A DNA stretch of 64,000 nt from Clostridioides difficile_D (GTDB lineage Bacteria > Bacillota > Clostridia > Peptostreptococcales > Peptostreptococcaceae), in contig OX244046.1 in assembly GCA_945861085.1 (NCBI GenBank), forward strand, positions 4,030,001-4,094,000. Reading direction: 5' to 3'. Positions 43,887 to 52,952 of the stretch are shown piece after piece (positions within the stretch are counted from its first letter, which is position 1; the number at the start of each line of letters is the position of its first letter). The position numbers and the translations under genes are program-made. The notes under the pieces were generated by a model. The model was not told where the DNA came from, ran no database searches, and saw nothing but the letters and a program-made list of their open reading frames with translations.

Positions 43887-44204
43887 TTATTTACCTTCTA
43901 ACTTCAAATGTAAATCAACGATTTCCTCAGCCAACTGTTGAAAATTCATACCATTCATTAAGTGGTCTTGTGCATGTATAAGTATGACACTTATTTCAGT
44001 CTTGTTTCCAGTAGCTTCGTTTTGTATTAATTCTGTTTGATATCTATGTGCCTTATTTATAACTTCCTTAGACTCTTTTAATAATTCTTTTGCTTTTTCC
44101 ATGTTTCCATTCTTAGCTTCTTTTATTGCCTCAAAAGCTAATCCTTTACCTTCACCTGCATAACCTATTATATTAAAAGATATTTCTATAATCTTTTCAT
44201 CCAT
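43887..44204 (-). CDS. PTS IIA, lactose/cellobiose type
   Basis: The 105-residue protein is a helical IIA of the lac family: ISFNIIGYAGEGKGLAFEAI at the N-terminus, KELLKESKEVINKAHRYQTELIQNE, and the phosphorylatable His in SVILIHAQDHLMNGM. It relays phosphate from HPr to the IIB at 44252. ATTGGGAGAATC precedes the ATG. It is 47 bases after the IIB gene, so the two are co-transcribed, and separated from the rest by the GntR gene. Confidence 0.92.
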   Translation of the reverse strand: MDEKIIEISFNIIGYAGEGKGLAFEAIKEAKNGNMEKAKELLKESKEVINKAHRYQTELIQNEATGNKTEISVILIHAQDHLMNGMNFQQLAEEIVDLHLKLEGK

Positions 44205-44251
44205 TCTTTGATTCTCCCAATTTATATATTAAAAATATATTATGTTTTCTA

Positions 44252-44563
44252 TTACTTAGTGTTGTTAAGTTCTATTGCTCTATTTAAAACAGCTTCTCCA
44301 TTAACTGTTCCATAGTGCATCATATTTATAACCTCTACTGGTATATTATATGGCTTAGCAATTTCCTGTGCCTTAGGTAATATGTATCTAACTTGTGGTC
44401 CTAATAATAAGACATCACATTTTTCTATTTCATTTTGTATAGTTGATTCTGGTATTGCCCAAATTTGTGACTCTATACCGTTTTCTTTAGCTGCACTTTC
44501 CATCTTAGTAACTAATAAACTTGTAGACATTCCTGCTGAACAGGCCAACATTATTTTTATCAT
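44252..44563 (-). CDS. PTS IIB, lactose/cellobiose type
   Basis: The 103-residue protein begins MIKIMLACSAGMSTSLLVTKME with the phosphorylated cysteine in ACSAGMSTS, the typical P-loop of cellobiose IIB proteins, followed by LLGPQVRYILPKAQEIAKPYNIPVEVI. GGAGGAAAA precedes the ATG. It is the first gene of the cluster and carries a palindromic operator upstream. Confidence 0.93.
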   Translation of the reverse strand: MIKIMLACSAGMSTSLLVTKMESAAKENGIESQIWAIPESTIQNEIEKCDVLLLGPQVRYILPKAQEIAKPYNIPVEVINMMHYGTVNGEAVLNRAIELNNTK

Positions 44564-44597
44564 ATATTTTCCTCCAAATTTTTATTAACAACCACCT

Positions 44598-44623
44598 AAA
44601 CATTATAATGTTATAATATTTTA
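44598..44623. promoter_or_regulatory. GntR operator upstream of the PTS IIB gene
   Basis: AACATTATAATGTT (44599-44612), a 14-base palindrome, followed by ATAATATT; identical to one arm of the 42864-42921 site. It overlaps the expected promoter of the cluster. Confidence 0.8.
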
Positions 44624-44698
44624 TTTAATTCTACCCTAAATGCAATATACTTTCAATACTTTTTTGTTATTTTAATATTATTAATTACTAAACTAACA

Positions 44699-44731
44699 AA
44701 AACCGTATCATTTATTTATGATACGGTTCTC
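44699..44731 (-). terminator. Terminator of rlmH overlapping its stop codon
   Basis: AACCGTATCAT (44701-44711) pairs with ATGATACGGTT (44718-44728); the rlmH TAA (44714-44712) lies in the loop. Confidence 0.8.
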
Positions 44732-45191
44732 CATTATTTATCCTATAAGCTCTATAAATCTGTTCTAACAATATCAACCTCATCATCTGATGAGGAAAAG
44801 TCATCCTAGAAAAAGATAACTTATAATCAGCCCTTCCGAGAACCTCATCAGAAAGTCCTAAAGAACCTCCTATTATAAAACAGATACTACTATTTCCTCT
44901 AACTGCTAAATCACTCATGGTCTTAGCAAGTTCTTCAGAAGACAAATTCTTTCCATCAATAGCCAAAGCTATAACATAACTATTATGCTTTATCTTCCCT
45001 AAAATTCTCTTTCCTTCTTTATCTTTTATAATTTCCATTTCCTTAGCACTCAAACTCTCTGGAGCTTTTTCATCATCCAACTCTATAATTTCTAACTTAC
45101 AATACTTAGAAAGCCTTTTCTTAAACTCATCAATACCTAATTTTAAATATTTTTCTTTAATTTTACCTACTACAACTATACTTATATTCAT
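44712..45191 (-). CDS. rlmH: 23S rRNA pseudouridine-1915 N3-methyltransferase RlmH
   Basis: The 159-residue protein is a clear RlmH: N-terminal NISIVVVGKIKEKYLKLGIDEFKKRLSKY, then DGKNLSSEELA, the SPOUT methyltransferase motif SSICFIIGGSLGLSDEVL, and the terminal SFSRMTFPHQMMRLILLEQIYRAYRINNGEPYHK in overlapping pieces. It methylates Psi1915 of helix 69 in the 50S subunit using S-adenosylmethionine. Length and termini are exactly those of the family; start ATG at 45191. It is a near-universal housekeeping gene near oriC in Bacillota. Confidence 0.98.
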   Translation of the reverse strand: MNISIVVVGKIKEKYLKLGIDEFKKRLSKYCKLEIIELDDEKAPESLSAKEMEIIKDKEGKRILGKIKHNSYVIALAIDGKNLSSEELAKTMSDLAVRGNSSICFIIGGSLGLSDEVLGRADYKLSFSRMTFPHQMMRLILLEQIYRAYRINNGEPYHK

Positions 45192-45263
45192 ATGTTTCTC
45201 CTAAACTTAAATTTGTTGCAAATTTATATACTAATAGAACTTACAAACTCTATAAAATTATCT

Positions 45264-47360
45264 CTATATTTCTTGATTTGCATACTCTATAAATTCCTCG
45301 AAAGGTATAGCTTTACTATAATAATATCCTTGATATATTTCACATCCTAATTCATATAACTTATCTCTTTGGTTCAAATTTTCAACATACTCAACAATTA
45401 TATCAAAATTCAAGTTCTTTGAAAGATTAACAATAGAAATTATGATTTCACTACTTCTTTTATTTGTAAGTACTTCTTTAACTAACGAACCATCTAACTT
45501 AACTATATCAAAATTATTATTTTGAAGATATATAAGAGAACTATGCCCCATGCCAAAATCATCCATAATTAGCTTTATTCCTAAGTTATGTATCGCATTT
45601 ATACGCTCAACAATTATTTGTGAACCTGATAATGCAATTTGCTCTGTGATTTCTATACCTAACATACTAGGATTTATATCATTACTATTAATTATGTTTT
45701 TTATTTGCTCCGGTAACTTAGGGTCATCAAGTTGGTCTGGAGATATATTTACGGAAAACTTAACAGGGTTTCTCAATAATTTTTCACTCTTCTTTAAATC
45801 AACGCATGCTTTATTTATGATATACTCTCCTAGTTCATCCAAAAACCCTTCCTCTTTAGCCAAAATTATAACTAGTGGTGGATAAATGAATCCTCCTATT
45901 GAATGTTTCCATCTAAGTAGCCCTTCTGCACCTACAACATCTCCATTATAATTGACTTGTGGCTGATAAAAAAGTTCTATTTCTTCTCTTTTCATAGCAA
46001 ACTTCAAGTCTGATGCCAACATTTTTGAAATTGAACCTATTTTACCATTATGATTTAGAAGATTAGGCTGTTCACCTGTCAATTCATACCTTTTTACTAA
46101 GTTTGTTAAGTTTTCTATGTTATTTTTAAACATATATGTATATCTATTTTGCGACATCTTTATAAATGGAATATAAATCATAACTCCCACACATAGATTA
46201 AATAATTGCAACAAACTACCTCTTAGTGAACCTGTAGCCATATATCCACTTAAAAATATAGGTGATGTCCATTCTACAGCAGAAACTGTACATGGTACAA
46301 TCCCTACAGACATAGCCACATAACTTGTAATAGTTAAAATTATAGGAGTGATTACAAAAGGTACAAACATAATATAATTAAAAACAATTGGTATCCCGAA
46401 AACTAGCATCTCATTTATATTAAAAAGAGCTGGTATTGAAGCAATTTTAGCTAGCTTTCTTACGTTTATACGCTTTTCACTAAGAAAAATTGCAATTACT
46501 AGACATAGCAAAGAGCCACATCCTCCCAACAAAACCATTGTATCAAAAAAAGTCTTAGTAAAGATTTCTGTTGGCAATTGATTATTATTAACTAAATTGA
46601 TGTTAATTGCCATGCTATTTTCAAATAAATTTTTTGCAACTGTATCTAGTACATTACTCCCATGAATTCCAAAAAACCACATAAAGTGCATTAAAAAAAT
46701 AAACAACAGGGCACTCATAAGGTTTGTTCCCATTCTATTAAACACATTTGAAAATAAATTATAAAATATATCTTGAAAGTTTGAACTACCAATTAGACTT
46801 ATCATTATCACTCTAAAAATAGAAAACAAAAATACTACTATTATGAAAGGAACTATAGCTGAGACTACCATATTAAAGTCTGCATCAGCTCCTTCTGTAT
46901 GAAACTTTACACTTGTAACAAAAGATTCTGTAAGTTTTATAAACAATACAGAAGATGTCATAGCAACAATAATAGCTGTAAATAACCACTTTGTCTTGAA
47001 TATTTCTATATAGGAATTAAGTTCATTTCCACTTGAAAACACTAAAAAAGAGCACATTGCAACTATAGGAACAAGTACTGTATACTTGCTCCCATATATT
47101 TTCCCATAACTATAACTTATTGTTAATAATATTATTAATGAAATAATTCCTAAAGTAGAATCATTTATAAAGTTAAGAAGATTTGCAATTTCACCATTAA
47201 ACAAGCTTGATAAATACTCTTGATAAGCCTTTATTGGAAGATTTAAAATGACAAGAGCAGTTGAACCAGTCATAATAGCAGGTATCGCTAAAATCATTCC
47301 TTGCTTTATAGAATATAAAATTTTATTATCTTCAACATTTTCGAAATTTCTTTTTAGCAA
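45264..47360 (-). CDS. PTS IIC-like membrane domain fused to an EAL c-di-GMP phosphodiesterase
   Basis: The 698-residue protein starts with TTG at 47360 behind AGAGGTGA. Residues about 1-410 are a lactose/cellobiose-type PTS IIC membrane domain (FFGIHGSNVLDTVAKNLF; FNINEMLVFGIPIVFNY, the IIC substrate loop). Residues about 440-698 are an EAL domain with AEGLLRW (E-x-L-x-R), NISPDQL, IEITE, MDDFGMGHSSLIYL, IVKLDGSLVK, and YQGYYYSKAI; the metal-binding residues all appear present. This couples a sugar-sensing membrane module to hydrolysis of cyclic di-GMP. No IIA or IIB is encoded next to it. Confidence 0.9.
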   Translation of the reverse strand: MLKRNFENVEDNKILYSIKQGMILAIPAIMTGSTALVILNLPIKAYQEYLSSLFNGEIANLLNFINDSTLGIISLIILLTISYSYGKIYGSKYTVLVPIVAMCSFLVFSSGNELNSYIEIFKTKWLFTAIIVAMTSSVLFIKLTESFVTSVKFHTEGADADFNMVVSAIVPFIIVVFLFSIFRVIMISLIGSSNFQDIFYNLFSNVFNRMGTNLMSALLFIFLMHFMWFFGIHGSNVLDTVAKNLFENSMAININLVNNNQLPTEIFTKTFFDTMVLLGGCGSLLCLVIAIFLSEKRINVRKLAKIASIPALFNINEMLVFGIPIVFNYIMFVPFVITPIILTITSYVAMSVGIVPCTVSAVEWTSPIFLSGYMATGSLRGSLLQLFNLCVGVMIYIPFIKMSQNRYTYMFKNNIENLTNLVKRYELTGEQPNLLNHNGKIGSISKMLASDLKFAMKREEIELFYQPQVNYNGDVVGAEGLLRWKHSIGGFIYPPLVIILAKEEGFLDELGEYIINKACVDLKKSEKLLRNPVKFSVNISPDQLDDPKLPEQIKNIINSNDINPSMLGIEITEQIALSGSQIIVERINAIHNLGIKLIMDDFGMGHSSLIYLQNNNFDIVKLDGSLVKEVLTNKRSSEIIISIVNLSKNLNFDIIVEYVENLNQRDKLYELGCEIYQGYYYSKAIPFEEFIEYANQEI

Positions 47361-47372
47361 AGTTATTCACCT

Positions 47373-48170
47373 CTACTTTATCTCATAAACATTAGAAACA
47401 TCATTTCGTGATAATACATCTAGTTTTACATCTTGTCCAACTACTATATCATTTGATGCTAATACTCCTTTTGAAGTCTCATATGCCAACTCAGGGAAAT
47501 TATTTTCTTTACTTAAGTGTGCTAATAATATAGATTCTGTACCTTCATTAATAAGCTCAACACAGAAATTAGCTGCATCTTCATTAGATAAATGACCAGT
47601 ATTTGACATTACTCTTTTCTTTAAAGCATATGTATATGAACCCATCATAAGCATATTAGGGTCATAATTTGATTCTAAAACTACTAACTTAGATTTGTAT
47701 AAATGTTTTTTTATATTTTGAGTTATACATCCTATATCAGTAGCTATAGATATCTTTTCATCACTCTCTGTATAAAAATTATAGCCAACTGGGTCAGACG
47801 CATCATGTTCTATTGAAAAAGGTCTCACTATAATATCTCCTAATGAATAAGTTTTATCATTTTCAAAAACCTTCATATTTTTATCTTTGATATCACCTAG
47901 CTTATCCTTCATAGAACACCATGTCTTTATATTAGCAAATACTGGTATATCAAACTTTCTTGATAATATACCTGCCCCTTTTATATGGTCAACATGCTCA
48001 TGTGTTATAAATATTCCTTTTAATTTATCTGCATCTACATCAATGTCTTTAAGACCTGTAGTTATTCTCTTTCCACTTAATCCTGCATCTACTAATATAT
48101 TAGTATTTTTATATCCTATATAATGGCAATTACCACTACTTCCACTTCCCACTGAACAATACTTTAGCAT
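47373..48170 (-). CDS. yycJ: YycJ/WalJ-type metallo-beta-lactamase-fold exonuclease
   Basis: The 265-residue protein starts MLKYCSVGSGSSGNCHYIGY, the signature of the YycJ family, and has the metal motif THEHVDH, then RPFSIEHDASDPVGY, GCITQNIK and LAHLSKENN. YycJ is a dinuclear metal 5'-to-3' exonuclease acting in mismatch repair in Bacillus. It is encoded close to DNA replication genes here, as usual. GAGGTGAAGG precedes the ATG. The gene ends 12 bases before the PTS-EAL gene. Confidence 0.9.
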   Translation of the reverse strand: MLKYCSVGSGSSGNCHYIGYKNTNILVDAGLSGKRITTGLKDIDVDADKLKGIFITHEHVDHIKGAGILSRKFDIPVFANIKTWCSMKDKLGDIKDKNMKVFENDKTYSLGDIIVRPFSIEHDASDPVGYNFYTESDEKISIATDIGCITQNIKKHLYKSKLVVLESNYDPNMLMMGSYTYALKKRVMSNTGHLSNEDAANFCVELINEGTESILLAHLSKENNFPELAYETSKGVLASNDIVVGQDVKLDVLSRNDVSNVYEIK

Positions 48171-48215
48171 TCCTTCACCTCTTTTTCTGCCTTATAGATT
48201 ATATTATACCAAAAA

Positions 48216-48248
48216 AACAGAGTATTAAATAAAATTTAATACTCTGTA
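48216..48248 (-). terminator. Terminator of the M1 peptidase gene
   Basis: CAGAGTATTAAAT pairs with ATTTAATACTCTG (48218-48230 with 48234-48246), with an A/T run on both sides. Confidence 0.85.
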
Positions 48249-48254
48249 CGAAAT

Positions 48255-49718
48255 TTACTTATATTCACTTATAATCTTATTTATGTCTACCCCTTTACTA
48301 TTCCATAGCTCTACAAAAGCTCTTCCATTAACATTTTTATGCTTATATTTATTATAATATTCATTTAAAGTCTCAAAAAATACTTTATCACCAACTTCTT
48401 TTCTTATTTCATTAAATGCTATTGCCCCTTTTGTATAAACATTTAAACTGTATTCAGTAGAATTTTTATACTCATTTGCTGGTTTAAATATATTTTCACT
48501 CAAATAACTTTTTGTCTGTATCTCCATAGTTTTTATAAGTTTATTTGCCATTTCTTTACCATACTTTTGCTCAAAGTAAACTATTGTAGAATATTCAGTA
48601 AGTGCCTCATCCAACCAAGGTTCACTTATTTCATCATTTCCAACAGCAGAATACCACCATTGATGTGCTGTCTCATGAGCAATAACATATTCTAGTAAAA
48701 ATTCATTTTTTTCATTATATAAGCTTTGGTCTATCATAACAAGCATAGGATATTCCATTCCCCCTATAAAAAAATCACTTGCTACAACAGAGAATTCTTT
48801 GTATGGATATTTACCAAATAATTCACTAAATATATTTATTGAATCTTTAGCAACTTCAGTTGCCTTCTTAGAAAACTTCTTATTTAAATTGTATGTATTA
48901 ATAGCTACTCCTCTTGAGTCTACTTTATTTACATCAAATTTACTACTTAATATAAATGCAAAATCTCTAACATTTTCAGCTTCTATTTCATACAACATCT
49001 TCTTACTGTCATGTTTATCATTAACAAGTTTTCCTGTATGAGCAATTTTATATTTGTTTGGAATCAATAGTTTCACATGAAAATCGCTAGTTTCACTATA
49101 AAATGGGTCACCAATAGTTTCATAGCTCTTTAGATTCCATCCTCTTTCATCATTAACACAGGCTATAGGAAACCAATTAGTAACATTTATAGTATTTTCT
49201 CCATATCCAAACCTTCCAACCGAATTTGGTATTTTTACATTATATTTTATATCTAATGATGTTCTTTCATTTGGTTTTAGTTCTTTACCTAATTCTATTT
49301 CTAATATATCATTTTTATCCCCTTTAACTTTATATGCCATTTTACTATTATTATTTAATATATTCTTTATATCTATATATCCTTCATTAAATCCATTAGG
49401 ATAAGCTCTTGTCATTTCATTTTTTTCAAAAGGAGCAAAATCTTTTTTTGAAAAAGCATTCGGATATATGTGAAAATATATTTTGTCTATACTGGATTTT
49501 GTATTATTTATGTACTCAATACTCTGATTGCACATTAACCTCTTAGTTTCGTCATCAAATATAACATCTATATTATATTGATTTATTTTTGAATTAGTTT
49601 TTTCTTTGTATGTTTCTAAACTGTCATCCTTTTCTATAAAGCAACCTATTATTAATACCATAAATAGAATTGCTACTGATAATGTTCTTCTTACTTTTTG
49701 GTTGAATTTTATAACCAA
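48255..49718 (-). CDS. M1-family zinc aminopeptidase-like lipoprotein
   Basis: The 487-residue protein starts with TTG at 49718 behind GGAGGAGA. A signal peptide (RRTLSVAILFMVLIIGCFIEK) ends in a lipobox-like IIGC, so it is probably anchored outside the membrane. The zinc site is in VIAHETAHQWWYSAVG (HEXXH) with the third ligand in WLDEALTEYSTIVYFEQ. The GGMEYPMLVMID region is the M1 exopeptidase substrate loop. It is shorter than full M1 enzymes, lacking the large C-terminal domain. Likely function: surface peptide trimming. Confidence 0.88.
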   Translation of the reverse strand: MVIKFNQKVRRTLSVAILFMVLIIGCFIEKDDSLETYKEKTNSKINQYNIDVIFDDETKRLMCNQSIEYINNTKSSIDKIYFHIYPNAFSKKDFAPFEKNEMTRAYPNGFNEGYIDIKNILNNNSKMAYKVKGDKNDILEIELGKELKPNERTSLDIKYNVKIPNSVGRFGYGENTINVTNWFPIACVNDERGWNLKSYETIGDPFYSETSDFHVKLLIPNKYKIAHTGKLVNDKHDSKKMLYEIEAENVRDFAFILSSKFDVNKVDSRGVAINTYNLNKKFSKKATEVAKDSINIFSELFGKYPYKEFSVVASDFFIGGMEYPMLVMIDQSLYNEKNEFLLEYVIAHETAHQWWYSAVGNDEISEPWLDEALTEYSTIVYFEQKYGKEMANKLIKTMEIQTKSYLSENIFKPANEYKNSTEYSLNVYTKGAIAFNEIRKEVGDKVFFETLNEYYNKYKHKNVNGRAFVELWNSKGVDINKIISEYK

Positions 49719-49842
49719 AATATCTCCTCCTTTTCAAAATGAATATTGCTAGAAAATATTTACATGCTAATCTTATGACCTTTTATTTGTTTACAGACAA
49801 ATGTAATATAAAAAATGATATAATTTAATCTGAGGTGATAAA

Positions 49843-50901
49843 ATGTTTTTCAAAGAAAGCAATGAAATAGATTTAGGTGAAATTACTATTCCCAATATCT
49901 TTATAGATATATTTATGCCAATGGCGGACGGGTTATACGTAAAAGTTTATCTTTTGGGCTATAGACAAGCATGCGATATTACTTCTAATCCTAAGTTTGA
50001 CAATAATTCAATAGCCAAAAACCTAAATATACCATTGTCTGATGTGTTATCTGCTTGGAAATTCTGGGAGGAAAAGAAGATTATAAAAATACATGACAAT
50101 GGAGAATATGATAGTTTTAATTATTCAATAGAGTTTTTAGATTTAAAAAATTTCTATATTGAGAATATATTAAGTAATAATTCATCTATAAAATCTAATA
50201 CAGATCAAGTTGTATCTACTTCTGAAAATCCAAGTATTAGAAAAATGTTCAATTCTATAAATAAAATAGTTGGTAGATATCTCGACCCAAGTGAAAAGAT
50301 AAGCATCATGGATATAATGAATAAATACAATATGAGTCCTGATATGATACTTTGTGCCTATGAGTATGTAAAAGATAAAACTGGTACATCAAAACCAGTT
50401 AAATACATTGAGGGCATTATCAGGAATTGGTATGATTCAAATTTATATACACCAAAGGATGTTGAAGAAAGCTTTTTAGTTAGAAGTGAAAGATATATTC
50501 TATATAAAACCATTTTCAATGAATTGGGATTCTCAAGACAACCATCAAAATCAGAAAAAGAACTTATGGATACCTGGTTCGATAAATTTGACATGGATAT
50601 AGACTTGATAATAAATGCATGTTCTAAGTCTAAGAATATTTCAAACCCAAGTATATCTTATATAAATGGTATAGTTAGAAATTGGAATGAAAAAAATATA
50701 AAAAATTTAAATGATTTAAAGCAAAAAGAGGAAGAACGTATAGTTAAGGAGAATATTAATAAAAAGCAGATTAATACTACTCAAAACAACAATACTTACA
50801 AGAAGACTAAATTTCATAATTTCAATGAAACATTCACTCAGTATACCTCTGATGAACTCGATGAGATTATCAAAAAAAGTCAAAAAGAAAAGTTTAAGTA
50901 G
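49843..50901 (+). CDS. DnaD-domain replication protein
   Basis: The 352-residue protein has an N-terminal winged-helix-like part and two DnaB_2/DnaD C-terminal domains: DMILCAYEYVKDKTGTSKPVKYIEGIIRNWYD and DLIINACSKSKNISNPSISYINGIVRNW, repeats of the same helical module with the YIxxIxxxW motif. DnaD-type proteins help load the replicative helicase at oriC in Bacillota. A TGAGGTGATAAA site precedes the ATG. The next gene, a DnaI/DnaC-type loader, follows at 8 bases, so the pair is an operon for helicase loading. Confidence 0.9.
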   Translation: MFFKESNEIDLGEITIPNIFIDIFMPMADGLYVKVYLLGYRQACDITSNPKFDNNSIAKNLNIPLSDVLSAWKFWEEKKIIKIHDNGEYDSFNYSIEFLDLKNFYIENILSNNSSIKSNTDQVVSTSENPSIRKMFNSINKIVGRYLDPSEKISIMDIMNKYNMSPDMILCAYEYVKDKTGTSKPVKYIEGIIRNWYDSNLYTPKDVEESFLVRSERYILYKTIFNELGFSRQPSKSEKELMDTWFDKFDMDIDLIINACSKSKNISNPSISYINGIVRNWNEKNIKNLNDLKQKEEERIVKENINKKQINTTQNNNTYKKTKFHNFNETFTQYTSDELDEIIKKSQKEKFK

Positions 50902-50909
50902 GTGATTAA

Positions 50910-51902
50910 ATGAATGAAGATAAAATAAGAAAAATACTTGCTAAATATGCTGAGAGAAGAGATAACAATGAACTCTTATTAGAGCATAGAAAAAATGAGG
51001 TATATAATAAAATCCCTGAAATAAAATCTATAGATGATGAGATTTCTAAAATAGGTCTCAATTTAGCTAAAATAGTACTTTTAAATCCTAAATCTAAAGA
51101 TGAAATTGTAAATAAGTCTAAAAAAACTATAGAATATTTAAAAGCAGATAAAGAAAAACTTTTAGTTGAAAATAATATACCTCTTGATTACTTAGAAATA
51201 AAGTTTCAATGTGCTTCTTGTAAAGACAAAGGATTTTTACCTAATGGAGAAAAATGTTCTTGCCTTAAACAAGAAATTGTAAATGAAGCTTATAAAATGT
51301 CTAATTTAGATAGAATTTTAAGTCAGGAAAATTTTTCGAATTTTAACTTGAATATATTTTCTCCTAAGAAAGGTTCTGATGGGGAAATATCTCCTAGAGA
51401 AAATATGCTAAATAACTTGAGTATTTGCGAAAATTTTGTTCATGATTTTAAGAAAGATAATAATGATAATCTACTATTTTATGGTTCTACTGGACTAGGA
51501 AAAACATATATGTGCAATTGTATTGCAAAGGAACTATTAGATAAAGGTAATGTTGTAATCTATCAAACTTCTTTTAGAATCTTAGATATTCTTGAAGATT
51601 ATAAATTTAGAAGACACTCAAATAGTCAAATAAGTGAAGATAATTATAAAAACTTGTTTGATTGTGATTTATTAATAATAGATGACCTTGGTACTGAACT
51701 TAATAATTCTTTTACTAGTGGAGAAATCTTCAACATTGTAAACACAAGACTTGTTTCTGGTAAAAAAATTATTATTTCAACCAATTTAACACCATCTCAG
51801 ATAGGAAATACTTATACTCAAAGAACTCTTTCTAGAATTTTAGATAAATTTAGGATTTTAGAATTTACTGGTGATGATTTGAGATGGGAAAGATTCAAAT
51901 AA
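50910..51902 (+). CDS. DnaI/DnaC-type helicase loader ATPase
   Basis: The 330-residue protein has a zinc-binding N-terminal segment (CASCKDKGFLPNGEKCSCLKQE) followed by an AAA+ domain: Walker A FYGSTGLGKTYMCN, Walker B DLLIIDDLGTE, sensor 1 IISTNLTP and the arginine finger RTLSRIL. Bacterial DnaI/DnaC loads DnaB onto the origin. AGGTG lies upstream of the ATG. Its partner DnaB is encoded at 54837 in the same window. The Cys-rich segment near residues 103-120 fits the zinc-binding N-terminal domain of DnaI. Confidence 0.92.
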   Translation: MNEDKIRKILAKYAERRDNNELLLEHRKNEVYNKIPEIKSIDDEISKIGLNLAKIVLLNPKSKDEIVNKSKKTIEYLKADKEKLLVENNIPLDYLEIKFQCASCKDKGFLPNGEKCSCLKQEIVNEAYKMSNLDRILSQENFSNFNLNIFSPKKGSDGEISPRENMLNNLSICENFVHDFKKDNNDNLLFYGSTGLGKTYMCNCIAKELLDKGNVVIYQTSFRILDILEDYKFRRHSNSQISEDNYKNLFDCDLLIIDDLGTELNNSFTSGEIFNIVNTRLVSGKKIIISTNLTPSQIGNTYTQRTLSRILDKFRILEFTGDDLRWERFK

Positions 51903-52278
51903 AGTAGCCCTTAAAAAACATTTTTTTATTTTTAAATAGAGAGGTAAGAACAAACTTGCTTCTCTGTTTAAAACTTATAACACATAAATCTATCTATCTT
52001 TTAATTTTTCTATTTACAAATCTAATGTATCTTAACATAACAAATCTTTTATATTCTTTTTAATTTATATTTATTGACACTATAAGTTTATTATATTCTA
52101 TAATGTGCTTCTACGATTATTCCAGATTTTAGTTTTAAAACTATAGTGTTACAAGTAATTTAATATTTTATTGCAATTAATTTTTATTTTTAATACAATA
52201 AAAATAAAAATTAAAAAAAGATACTTAAAAGTATCCTGTAATATAGAAAATTATATTAATTTAAATTTATGTACTATA
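51903..52278. other. Intergenic region with one wobble hairpin
   Basis: AAATAGAGAGGTAAG and CTTGCTTCTCTGTTT (around 51934-51980) pair with G-U wobbles and could end the dnaD-dnaI unit. The rest is AT-rich and carries no gene I can support. Confidence 0.5.
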
Positions 52279-52353
52279 TGGAGCTGGTGATAGGAATCGA
52301 ACCTACAACCTGCTGATTACAAGTCAGCTGCTCTACCGTTGAGCCACACCAGC
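52279..52353 (-). tRNA. tRNA-Thr(TGT)
   Basis: Minus-strand cloverleaf with acceptor GCTGGTG / CACCAGC, discriminator T and encoded CCA. The anticodon arm CTGA-CTTGTAA-TCAG has anticodon TGT. T-loop GGTTCGATTCC is canonical. Confidence 0.95.
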
Positions 52354-52387
52354 ATATAATCTAGTATTTATTTTTTACTCCAAAAAT

Positions 52388-52463
52388 TGGTGGGACTAAC
52401 AGGGCTCGAACCTGTGACCCCCTGCTTGTAAGGCAGGTGCTCTCCCAGCTGAGCTATAGTCCC
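52388..52463 (-). tRNA. tRNA-Val(TAC)
   Basis: Acceptor GGGACTA / TAGTCCC with A and CCA. Anticodon arm CCTGC-CTTACAA-GCAGG gives TAC. T-loop GGTTCGAGCCC. Confidence 0.95.
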
Positions 52464-52467
52464 ATAC

Positions 52468-52542
52468 TGGTGACTCGTAGGGGAATTGAACCCCTGTTAC
52501 CGCCGTGAAAGGGCGGTGTCTTAACCTCTTGACCAACGAGCC
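52468..52542 (-). tRNA. tRNA-Glu(TTC)
   Basis: Acceptor GGCTCGT / ACGAGTC (one G-U pair) with A and CCA. Anticodon arm CCGCC-CTTTCAC-GGCGG gives TTC. Confidence 0.95.
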
Positions 52543-52548
52543 ATATTT

Positions 52549-52624
52549 TGGTGATCTATCCGCGACTCGAACGCGGGACACCCTGATTAAAAGTCAGGTG
52601 CTCTACCGACTGAGCTAATAGACC
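52549..52624 (-). tRNA. tRNA-Lys(TTT)
   Basis: Acceptor GGTCTAT / ATAGATC with A and CCA. Anticodon arm CTGA-CTTTTAA-TCAG gives TTT. The four tRNA genes form one minus-strand cluster (Lys-Glu-Val-Thr). Confidence 0.95.
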
Positions 52625-52952
52625 ACATTTTTTCGACTTTTTTCGTCGTTTCTTTCACTCACAAGTTATATTATAAATGCTACACAATTTTTAGTCAATA
52701 GTTTTTTTATTTTTTTTAGTATATAATTAAAATCAGCTTATGTTATTTATTTTGAACAAAATTCTTTTAAAAACCTGTAATTATATACGCAAGTTCGACC
52801 TTAATTCTAATCAGAATATATATCAGTTATTTCAACTGAACAAAAATTTAATATGTATCTAATATAAAAGAGTATCCCTGAAAACTATAATCATTATCTT
52901 GAGATACTCTTCTTTAATTATTTACAATTTAAATCATTTAATTAATAAAATA
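52625..52952. other. Intergenic region between tRNA cluster and purA
   Basis: AT-rich; should contain the tRNA promoter at its left end and the purA terminator at its right end. No gene seen. Confidence 0.5.
52866..52914 (-). terminator. Terminator of purA
   Basis: AAGAGTATC (52868-52876) pairs with GATACTCTT (52903-52911), about 40 bases after the purA stop. Confidence 0.75.

Noticed and set aside
52396..52581. 61-codon minus-strand open frame in the tRNA region
   Set aside because: It lies across two or three tRNA genes; its codons are tRNA sequence and there is no ribosome site.
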